Below, one piece after another: positions 35,376-43,123 of a stretch of 64,000 nucleotides of DNA. The stretch spans positions 62,001 to 126,000 of the forward strand of contig JACKLW010000009.1 in assembly GCA_024235715.1 (NCBI GenBank). The letters are read 5' to 3'. The DNA is from Accumulibacter sp. Lineage in GTDB: Bacteria; Pseudomonadota; Gammaproteobacteria; Burkholderiales; Rhodocyclaceae. Position 1 is the first letter of the stretch; every line of letters starts with the position of its first letter. The notes under the pieces were generated by a model. The model was not told the origin of the DNA, searched no databases, and saw nothing but the letters and a program-made list of their open reading frames with translations. The translations under genes were made by a program, and so were the position numbers.

Positions 35376-37964
35376 TTAACGCCGGCCGCCGAAACGGCCG
35401 CCGAAGCCGCCACCAAAGCGGCCGCCAAAACCACCGCCGCCGAAGCGGTTGCCGCCGCCCCAGCCGCCGCCGAAGCGATCGCCGCCAGCGAAGCCGCCGG
35501 CACTGGCATGGCTTTCCGCGTTGCTGCGCGCCTGCTGGTTGCGATCGGCCCAGGAGGTGTCGCCTCCGGCGGCCTGCCAGCCGCCGGCGCCGTGCTGCTG
35601 CCAGCCGCTGTCGCTATTGCGGTAGACGCTGCCGTCGGCGCCGGCGTAGTGGTCGTTGCCGAACAGGCCGCTCGACGTGTAGCTCTTCGTCTGCCCGGTC
35701 CTGGCGTCGTAGGCGGTGGTCGTGTGCTGTGCGTCAACGCCTTCCGGGCCTGCCGTCGCGCTGGCGGTCTTCGAGATCGAGCTGCCGCCGGGGCCGGCGG
35801 CCGAGGCACTTGACGCGTACGAGCGCTGGCCGGTTTCGGTGTTGTACGCGCCGCCGCGCGCGACATTGCCACTCGTGCCGCCGGCAGTGTTGAAGGTTCG
35901 ATCGTAGCCGCGCTGTGCCTGGCCGGTGTAGGGATTGTAGCTGCGGCCGGCAGCGTACGAGCCGCTGGTCCCGGTGCGCGTGTTGGTATAGCTGCCGCTG
36001 GCGGCAGTGCCGTACTTGCCATCCGCATTGGCGTACCAGCTGCGCGACCCGGAATAGACGGTGTTGCCCCAATGGCCGTAGACATCGGCACTGGTCGAGC
36101 CACAGCAGGGATAGCCCCAGTAGCCGGGGTGGTACCAGGCGCCGCCCCAGTAGGGCGCTGCCCAGGCGGCAGTGGCCAGACCGAGGCCGAAACCATAGGC
36201 AAAGCCGACGTAGGGGTTGTATATCGGTGCTGCGGCGAGGCCCCAGGTGTAGGGCGCCGCATACCAGACGGAGCCGATCCACGGCGTGTAATAGTAGCCG
36301 GTGCCATAGACCACGACGCCATCGCTGCTGACCACGTTGCCCAGGTAGCCCGGCGTATAGCCGACGTAGACCACCTCCTTGCTGGCACCATAGACATGCA
36401 CGTAGGTCACGTAGTGCAGCGGCGAGCTGGTCGGGATGTCATAGATCACCGGCGGCACGCTGGTGGCGACGAACCACGGGCCGGTGAGGCGGACGGCGGT
36501 AAACCAGACCCCCGCCTGGACAGCGAAATAGCTGTCCGGCGACACCTCGATGATTGGCACTTCGGCGTTGCTGACGTACTTCAGTGACGTTCCGTCGATT
36601 GGCCGGAATTGCGGCGCGCCGTCGAATACGGGCGTGAATTTTGGCCCATTGCTCAGTGGCACGGTGGCCGTGTGCGGTATCGAATTGGCGATCAGCGTTT
36701 CCTTCGCCTGCGGGGTGCCGGCCACCGAAGCGAGCACGACAGCGGCCGGGGCGTTTGCCGGAATGCGGGCGAAATCGGCCGGCAGGGCGTTCGCGGCAGT
36801 GTAGGTCCACGGGCCGGTCAAGGCCGGCGCGCGGTACCAGCGTCCCGAGAGCAGCGTGTAGTAGTCATTGTTGGCGGTGTTCACCAGCACGTCGGCGGTC
36901 GTGTTTTCCGCCCACAGCAGATTGGTGCCGGTGATCGGCACGAAGTTGGGCTGACCCTTGAAGACGATCAGCTCGGCAGGCACCTGGCTGACGTGAAGCG
37001 TCGGTATGCCGCCTTGCAGCGTCGGTTTCGGCTTCGCCTGCGGACCGCCGTCAAGCAGGTCGACCAGGCCTTTCTTCGCCAGTTTCCGGGCCAGCGCGTC
37101 CAGTCCGGACGGCGCGTCGCCGGCCAGGGTCCACGGCCCTTCGAGCGTGTCTGCCGACAGCCAGCCGTCGAAGACATGCAGGTACCAGCGGCTGGCGCCC
37201 CGGCTGCGGACGATCAGCGCCTGCGTGTTGATCACGCGTTCGAAGCGCGTATCGGCGACCGGTCTGATCGCCGGTGCGCCATCGATGGGTACCAGGATCG
37301 CGGGCGAATAGCTGATGATCACCCGTGGTGGCTCGTTATTGACCTGCGCCGGCCGCGGTTTCACGGTCCCGGAGGCGGCCAGTTCACCTTCGAGCAGCGG
37401 CAGTGACATGCTGGCCATGACGGTCGGCAGCTGCGTGCGCAGTTGGCGCAGGATGTCGAGTCCGTGATCCGGGAGCGTCGGGAAGCTGGCCCGGCTCAGG
37501 CTGAGTTCTTCCAGCGCGACCCGTTGCGTGAGGCGATCGACGCCGGTGCGCGCGCTTCCCCAGATGACGCCGAACGTTTCTTCGGCGGCTGCTGTCTTCT
37601 TCACCGCGACAGCCGCACGGAAGCTGAGCGTATTGCCGTGCCAGCTATTGACCTGCGGCAGATAGACCAGCGCCGTGGCACCGGCAAGCGCGGCCTGGCG
37701 CGGCCAGCCGTCGCTGGCTGTCGCTGGCGGCGCCGGTGGCTGCGCGGCATCCCCCTGCGCTGGCGGAACGGGCAGGTTGGCCCACGAGTCGACCGCTCGT
37801 ACAGTGCCGTCGAAAGCGGTCTCGGCGTTCAGGGGCAGGCCGTTGCTCATCCCCGCATCACCGGGAAACGGCGCGGACTGCTGGTTGGCGCAGCCTGTCG
37901 GGCCGGCCATGACGATGGCCATCAGGCATGCGAGGAGACTGGGTTTCGGGACGTTCATGGGCAT
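35376..37964 (-). CDS. Large envelope protein with three 'GPW' repeats and Gly/Arg-rich tail
   Basis: An 862-residue exported protein; the N-terminus ends in PTGC, a non-standard lipobox. Three repeats of about 55 residues are visible. Each opens with a G-x-P-x-x-x-P pattern (DGAPAIRPV, KGQPNFVPI, DGAPQFRPI) and closes with GPW (EGPWTLA, TGPWTYT, TGPWFVA). A Tyr/Trp/Gly-rich hydrophobic part follows (about residues 560-660), then Ser/Thr/Gly-rich sequence and a tail of FGGGWGGG and GGRFGG units. The family is not firmly recognised. A surface or matrix role is plausible. The ATG at 37964 follows AGGAAG; an ATG two codons on is equally possible. Confidence 0.75.
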   Translation of the reverse strand: MPMNVPKPSLLACLMAIVMAGPTGCANQQSAPFPGDAGMSNGLPLNAETAFDGTVRAVDSWANLPVPPAQGDAAQPPAPPATASDGWPRQAALAGATALVYLPQVNSWHGNTLSFRAAVAVKKTAAAEETFGVIWGSARTGVDRLTQRVALEELSLSRASFPTLPDHGLDILRQLRTQLPTVMASMSLPLLEGELAASGTVKPRPAQVNNEPPRVIISYSPAILVPIDGAPAIRPVADTRFERVINTQALIVRSRGASRWYLHVFDGWLSADTLEGPWTLAGDAPSGLDALARKLAKKGLVDLLDGGPQAKPKPTLQGGIPTLHVSQVPAELIVFKGQPNFVPITGTNLLWAENTTADVLVNTANNDYYTLLSGRWYRAPALTGPWTYTAANALPADFARIPANAPAAVVLASVAGTPQAKETLIANSIPHTATVPLSNGPKFTPVFDGAPQFRPIDGTSLKYVSNAEVPIIEVSPDSYFAVQAGVWFTAVRLTGPWFVATSVPPVIYDIPTSSPLHYVTYVHVYGASKEVVYVGYTPGYLGNVVSSDGVVVYGTGYYYTPWIGSVWYAAPYTWGLAAAPIYNPYVGFAYGFGLGLATAAWAAPYWGGAWYHPGYWGYPCCGSTSADVYGHWGNTVYSGSRSWYANADGKYGTAASGSYTNTRTGTSGSYAAGRSYNPYTGQAQRGYDRTFNTAGGTSGNVARGGAYNTETGQRSYASSASAAGPGGSSISKTASATAGPEGVDAQHTTTAYDARTGQTKSYTSSGLFGNDHYAGADGSVYRNSDSGWQQHGAGGWQAAGGDTSWADRNQQARSNAESHASAGGFAGGDRFGGGWGGGNRFGGGGFGGRFGGGFGGRFGGRR

Positions 37965-38120
37965 GGTCTTCCTATGCGGGGCAGTAACCAGGGGGGCGCG
38001 GCCGTGCCGGCGTAGTATGGATCGGCATGCCGGCAGGGTCAATGCAGTGTCTGCGCAGGGCGTTTGCAGGGCTTGCCGGCAAAGTCGCCTGCGTTGGCCA
38101 CGGCCCGGTTGCCACCCGCC

Positions 38121-39551
38121 TCAGAGCAACGGGCTGAGTACCTGTACGACATTTTCAAGGCGGCGGCGCCAGTCCGGCCGACCGCGCCAGCGATCCAGTT
38201 GCAGTGCCTCTGATCGGCTTTCGTAATGCCGTTGCATCTCACGCGCTGCAGCGGAGAACTCGCGGTCGTAGGTGAGCATCGAGACTTCGAAGTTCAGCTC
38301 GAAGCTGCGCAGGTCGAGGTTGACCGTTCCGAAGATGGTGATCTCTTCATCGACGACCATGCTCTTGGTGTGCAGCAGACCGTCGCTGAAACGGAGGATG
38401 GTGATGCCTACCGCCAGCAGGTCGTCGACGTAGGCGTTGCTGGCGTAGCGGACCAGCGTCGAGTCGATCTTCGCCGGCACGATGAGGATCACGCGTACCC
38501 CGCGTATGGCGGCCGAACGCAGCGCGGTCAGCAGGGTCTCGCTGGGAATGAAATAGGGCGTCGTCAGGACGATTTCCCGCCTGGCGGCGTAGAGCGCGGC
38601 GACGAGCAGTTGCTCGATCTGCTGCGTGGACGCCTGTGGTCCGGAGGGAAATACCTGCACGTGGCTGTCGCCGGCAGCGGCCAGGTCGGGCGGCGGCGGT
38701 GGCGCGAAGGCTGTTCCGGTCTGCAGCGCGGTGAGCGAGAGCGAAACGGCCTCCAGTATCCACGCCGCAGGTCCTTCGATGCGCACCATCGCGTCAACCC
38801 ACTCGCCAACCCCGGCATCCTGTTTGAAGAAGCGGGGGTCGGCGATGTTCATGCTGCCGGTGTAGGCGATGCGGCGGTCAACGACCGCGATCTTGCGGTG
38901 GTCACGGAGATCAAGGCGAATGAACAATGCGCGCAGCGGATTGACCGGCAGGATTTCGACGATGTTCACGCCGGCCTCGCGCAGACGGCCAAGGGCCTCG
39001 CTCTTGAAAAAGGGGCGGCTGCCGAGAGAGTCCATCAGCGTCGAGCAGGGGACGCCGCGTCGGGCCGCGCGGACCAGCGCGGCGACGAGCTCGTCGACAA
39101 AACCGCCGGCGCTCCAGATGTAGAACTCCAGATGGACCGAGCTGCGCGCGGCATCGATGTCGGCAATCAGCGCGCGCATGATCGAGTCGCTGTCGGTCAG
39201 CAGTTGCAGGCGATGGCCACCCATCAGTGGCAGCCCGGCCGAGCCGGTGGCAAGCCTGCTGACGCTTTCCGCACCGGTGCTCAGCGTGCTCGGGTCGACC
39301 AGTGTCGACGCCGGGATGCTTTGCGCCCAGCGCAGGACTTGCGGCTGCATGGCAATTGCCCGATCCATCCAGGTCTTGCCGAGGCGGCGTTCGCCGATCA
39401 GCAGATACATCAGAACGCCGACGGCGGGCAGGGTAATTACCAGCAGCAGCCACGCCAGTGCCGTCCCGTGCGAAGTCCGACGAGAAAAGATGCGCAGTGA
39501 AACCGCAACCACCGCGAGCAAGTGCAGGACAGTGAGTAGATCGACAACCAT
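38121..39551 (-). CDS. cls: Cardiolipin synthase
   Basis: A 476-residue inner-membrane phospholipase D-family enzyme that joins two phosphatidylglycerols to cardiolipin. Two N-terminal membrane helices (about residues 5-60) are followed by paired HKD motifs: HRKIAVVDRRIAYTGSMNI and HTKSMVVDEEITIFGTVNLD. The length and two HKD sites match ClsA-type synthases. It appears to be transcribed alone. Confidence 0.93.
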   Translation of the reverse strand: MVVDLLTVLHLLAVVAVSLRIFSRRTSHGTALAWLLLVITLPAVGVLMYLLIGERRLGKTWMDRAIAMQPQVLRWAQSIPASTLVDPSTLSTGAESVSRLATGSAGLPLMGGHRLQLLTDSDSIMRALIADIDAARSSVHLEFYIWSAGGFVDELVAALVRAARRGVPCSTLMDSLGSRPFFKSEALGRLREAGVNIVEILPVNPLRALFIRLDLRDHRKIAVVDRRIAYTGSMNIADPRFFKQDAGVGEWVDAMVRIEGPAAWILEAVSLSLTALQTGTAFAPPPPPDLAAAGDSHVQVFPSGPQASTQQIEQLLVAALYAARREIVLTTPYFIPSETLLTALRSAAIRGVRVILIVPAKIDSTLVRYASNAYVDDLLAVGITILRFSDGLLHTKSMVVDEEITIFGTVNLDLRSFELNFEVSMLTYDREFSAAAREMQRHYESRSEALQLDRWRGRPDWRRRLENVVQVLSPLL

Positions 39552-39797
39552 ACGCTGGAGTATGCGACGGTCGCCGCCGCGCGGTCAACAAGGCTTCCTC
39601 GACCGTCGTCGCTTACCCTGCGCGGTTTTGGCTGAAAACATCAGGTGATAAATCATCTGTGCTAACCTGCCGGCGTTTTCGGGTCGCTCTCCGTTGTTCG
39701 CCGCGGTCAGGCAGATGCTTCGCAGGTTGGCAGGCACGCGTGGCGATGCTGCAACCGGAGGGCAGTTCCTTTCACTGTGGCAAGGGGTCGGGGCAAA

Positions 39798-41447
39798 GTG
39801 GACTTGAAGCGCATTGGAACGTCGCTCTGCGTTCTGCTGGCGGCAATGAGCATTGGTTCGACGGCGGTGGCGCAGGGGGCAGCGCCGTGGGGCGAGGTCC
39901 ATCCCGACGCCGAAATCGTCACCGCGCCGGTCGAGGTGGATGGGCGCGTCCTCTTTAACGTGCGCGGCGTGACCAGCTTCCCGGCCGAGGCGCGTGCCGC
40001 GGCAATCGCCGCCCGCATCGAGCGCTATGCCAGCGACCCGACGGCAGACGCCGGCGTCGTGCAGGTGATCGACTCGACCACGCACACGGCCATAAACATT
40101 GGCGACAAGGTTCTGATGACGCTGTTCGATGCCGACGCGCGCGTGGAACAGACCGAACGCGAAGACCTGGCCATCGCCAACAGCGAGCGGATCAGCGAGG
40201 CAATTTCAGACTACCGTCGCGAGCGCACGCCGGAGGTGCTGCGCAAGCACGCCGTCGAGGCGGTTGCCGCGATGCTCGCCCTGGCGCTGCTGGTGGCCCT
40301 GGCAATCTGGCTGACGCGTCGCCTGCATGTCTTGCTGGCCAAGCGCCTGCGCTCGCGCATCAACGACCTGGAAATCCAGTCCTTCGAGATCGTCCGCGCG
40401 GAGCGCATCTGGGCGGCGTTGCGTGCCGGGGTGTCGGCGCTGCGTTTCCTGGCTATCCTGGCGGCCAGCGTGACCTGCCTGGATTTCGTGCTCGGCGGCT
40501 TTCCCTGGACGCGGGGGTTTGCCCGCAAGCTGACCGACGTCCTCGTCCGTCCGCTGAAGATCATGGGCGAGGCCCTGGTGGCGTACTTCCCCGACCTCGT
40601 CTTTCTCGTCGTCCTGGCCCTGGTCGTTCGCTTTGTCCTGCGCCTGATCCGACTGTTCTTCGACGCCGTGGCCCGCGGCGAGGTGAGCATGGAGGATTTC
40701 GAGACCGAGTGGGCCTGGCCAACGTACAAGATCGTGCGCGTCGTGGTGGTGACCTTCGCGGTAATCGTCGCCTATCCGTATATTCCCGGGTCGGACTCGG
40801 ATGCTTTCAAGGGCATTTCGCTGTTGGTCGGCGTGATCGTTTCCCTGGGATCGTCGTCGGCAATCGCCAACCTCGTCGCTGGCTTGATGATCACCTACCG
40901 GCGCGCCTTCAAGCTCGGCGACCGGGTGATGATCGGCGACATCACCGGCGATGTCACCGACATCCATGCGCAGGTCACACATCTGCGCACCCTGAAGAAC
41001 GAGGAGGTGACCATTGCCAACTCGCAAATTCTCAACGGACACGTGGTGAATTACAGTTCGCTGGCCGACGAGAACGGGCTGATCGTGCACAGCAAGGTCG
41101 GCATCGGCTACGAGACGCCCTGGCGTCAGGTCGAAGCGATGTTGCTGATCGCTGTCGCACGTACACCGGGCCTGCTCGCCGTGCCGCGGCCCTTCGTGTT
41201 GTATGGCGAACTGGGGGATTTCTGCGTCAGCTATGAAATCAACGCCTATTGCAATGACGCACACGCAATGCAGCGCCTGCATGCACAACTGCAGCGCAGC
41301 ATCCTCGACGTATTCAACGAGTACGGCGTCCAGATCATGACGCCAAACTATGAGGCCGATCCGCTGCAGCCGAAAGTGGTAGACAAAGAGCGGTGGTACG
41401 CCGCTCCCGCGGTCTGCGAGCCGACCGGCGATGCGATCGCGAAGTGA
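39798..41447 (+). CDS. MscS-family mechanosensitive channel
   Basis: A 549-residue membrane protein with a signal peptide, a periplasmic domain of about 110 residues and several transmembrane helices (about residues 150-360). The MscS core follows, including LGSSSAIANLVAGLMI for the pore-lining helix and the beta domain RAFKLGDRVMIGDITGDV. It would release solutes on hypo-osmotic shock. GTG at 39798 follows AAGGGG; another GTG at 39777 opens the same frame but lacks a ribosome site. It is larger than E. coli MscS (286 residues), like the MscM/YbdG-type members. Confidence 0.9.
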   Translation: MDLKRIGTSLCVLLAAMSIGSTAVAQGAAPWGEVHPDAEIVTAPVEVDGRVLFNVRGVTSFPAEARAAAIAARIERYASDPTADAGVVQVIDSTTHTAINIGDKVLMTLFDADARVEQTEREDLAIANSERISEAISDYRRERTPEVLRKHAVEAVAAMLALALLVALAIWLTRRLHVLLAKRLRSRINDLEIQSFEIVRAERIWAALRAGVSALRFLAILAASVTCLDFVLGGFPWTRGFARKLTDVLVRPLKIMGEALVAYFPDLVFLVVLALVVRFVLRLIRLFFDAVARGEVSMEDFETEWAWPTYKIVRVVVVTFAVIVAYPYIPGSDSDAFKGISLLVGVIVSLGSSSAIANLVAGLMITYRRAFKLGDRVMIGDITGDVTDIHAQVTHLRTLKNEEVTIANSQILNGHVVNYSSLADENGLIVHSKVGIGYETPWRQVEAMLLIAVARTPGLLAVPRPFVLYGELGDFCVSYEINAYCNDAHAMQRLHAQLQRSILDVFNEYGVQIMTPNYEADPLQPKVVDKERWYAAPAVCEPTGDAIAK

Positions 41448-41587
41448 GGCATCTGGTCCGCCCTTCTGCCAGGTCGTCGGAAGGGACGCTCGCTGGTGTG
41501 TTGGAGTCCAGTGCTCTGTTAGACTTCCTGGTGTCGCCCGCTTGTACTTTTCCGTCGCAGAGGCCACGAAATGAGGGAGATTTGCCA

Positions 41588-41914
41588 ATGAAGATCATTC
41601 GCCACCAGTGTGCGCGCGTCGTGCTCTGCGGCTTGCTGGCCTGCATGCTGGCGACTGGCGGCGCCGTCGCGCAGGACGATACGGTCGTTCCGGATCCGGC
41701 GCTGTCGCCGGACGCAATCGCGCCCGATCCGGCGCTCGCTCCGGAACAGATCAACCCACCGCCGGTCAAGTCGCTCGGTGCCGTGCGGCCCGACGCTGCA
41801 CTGGCGCCGGAGCAGGATCAGGGCGGCGCGATTCCTTCCCTGGATGCCGACCCGCCTGACGCCGCACTGTCGCCGGACGAGACTACCGAAGCTCCCGCGC
41901 TGTCACCCGATTGA
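41588..41914 (+). CDS. Small secreted protein with PDxAL repeats
   Basis: A 108-residue exported protein. The signal peptide ends near AVA-QDDT (about residue 29). The mature part consists mostly of imperfect acidic repeats: PDPALSPDAI, PDPALAPEQI, PDAALAPEQD, PDAALSPDET and finally PALSPD. It is rich in Pro, Asp and Ala and probably unstructured. The acidic repeats could bind divalent cations, but this is a guess. No family is recognised. It lies 140 bp downstream of the MscS gene on the same strand. Confidence 0.7.
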   Translation: MKIIRHQCARVVLCGLLACMLATGGAVAQDDTVVPDPALSPDAIAPDPALAPEQINPPPVKSLGAVRPDAALAPEQDQGGAIPSLDADPPDAALSPDETTEAPALSPD

Positions 41915-42116
41915 CACGAAAAAACAGCCGCAACCTGACGTACAATGCGGCGTGCGTTGCGCGGAGCGTTTTCGGGATTCTGGTGAAACCGGTGTTCCGG
42001 GACGAACGCGCCGCTTCACTTTCCGCCAGGCTGTCAGGTGACGGCCGTGGCTTTCGCCGATGCAGTCGTCGCTTAACCGGCAGCAGCCGCTGCGCAAGAA
42101 CCCAATGGAGGCTTTC

Positions 42117-42560
42117 ATGTTTCAGAGAATTTCGTCTTATGTTTCGGTCCTGGTGCTGGCTCTGGCACTCGGTGCTTGCGCGTCGCCAGGACAACAGGCC
42201 GGCGACATGGAGATCCGCGCCGGGGTCGTCGAACAGATCAACAACACCGAGTTGTCGAGCGATCACCATGCCGGGGTTGGCGCCGTCGTCGGCGGCCTGG
42301 CCGGTATCGGGGTGGGTAGCCTGATTGGTGCTGGCACCGGTCGCGATGTGGCGATGGTCCTGGGCGCGGTCGGCGGTGCCTTCGCCGGCCATGAGGTGCA
42401 GAAGAAATACGACAAGCCGATTCCGGCTCAGCAGGTCATCGTTCGCGTCGGCAGCGGTGTCCTGGTTTCGGTGACGCAACCGGTCAACCCGGCCATCAGC
42501 AAGGGGCAGCGCGTCTATATCGAAGGTAGTGGCACCAGCGCGCGCGTCATTCCGCGCTGA
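42117..42560 (+). CDS. SlyB-type glycine-zipper outer-membrane lipoprotein
   Basis: A 147-residue lipoprotein with lipobox LGAC (Cys21). The central glycine-zipper region (GVGAVVGGLAGIGVGSLIG, then GAVGGAFAGHEVQKK) is the SlyB/PCP-family hallmark, and the C-terminal domain is a small beta barrel. Such proteins stabilise the outer membrane. A GGAGG ribosome site precedes the ATG at 42117 by 7 nt. Confidence 0.9.
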   Translation: MFQRISSYVSVLVLALALGACASPGQQAGDMEIRAGVVEQINNTELSSDHHAGVGAVVGGLAGIGVGSLIGAGTGRDVAMVLGAVGGAFAGHEVQKKYDKPIPAQQVIVRVGSGVLVSVTQPVNPAISKGQRVYIEGSGTSARVIPR

Positions 42561-42626
42561 TTGCAAACTGCCTGTTGGGTATCGGCGCAGCCGCAGGCCG
42601 GTACCCGCAGTCCGCATACCGGATAG

Positions 42627-42992
42627 ATGATCATGCCATATTCTTTCTCGGCGGCTGGCGGTGCTTTGCTTGTCGCGCTGGTCGTTGGCGGTTGTGCGCC
42701 CGATGCCTTCCTGCCGGACGCCCCGTATGAGGGTTTTCTCAATCGGATTCAGAGCAAGTGCCTGTACCAGCGCATCGGACGCGTGGAAATTACCTCGGAC
42801 TTCCTGCAGACGCCTTATTTTCTGGACCTGACGTCGCGCTTCTACAACGGCGAGATCCCGCAGGCAGCGTTCGTCGAGAACCTCCAGGGAGCGTACGACG
42901 CGCAGCCCGATTCGCCGGGCGTGCGCTGTCTGCTCGCCCAGCTTCCATCCTCGGGCGGGCCGATTCCGCCGGGGATGAGCGGAACGCGCTAG
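42627..42992 (+). CDS. Putative lipoprotein
   Basis: A 121-residue exported protein with a lipobox VGGC (Cys23). The mature part has a pair of cysteines (SKCLYQRIG and RCLLAQLP) and a Pro/Gly-rich C-terminus. No family is recognised. It starts 66 bp after the SlyB-type gene on the same strand. The ATG at 42633 (third codon) is an alternative start. Confidence 0.72.
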   Translation: MIMPYSFSAAGGALLVALVVGGCAPDAFLPDAPYEGFLNRIQSKCLYQRIGRVEITSDFLQTPYFLDLTSRFYNGEIPQAAFVENLQGAYDAQPDSPGVRCLLAQLPSSGGPIPPGMSGTR

Positions 42993-43123
42993 TCCGGGAA
43001 GTGCGTTTGCCGAGTACGACGGATTCACGCCTCCTCGGTGATTCGTCCGACGCTACGGCGAAGCACCATCCACGTGCGCCAGCCGCTGAAGAATCTGCCG
43101 GCTGACACGCCAGGTAATGTTCA

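Noticed and set aside
41911-41946. TTGACA (41911-41916) and TACAAT (41941-41946) as a promoter for the SlyB-type gene
   Set aside because: The spacing is 24 bp, well outside 16-18, and the TTGACA overlaps the stop codon of the previous gene.
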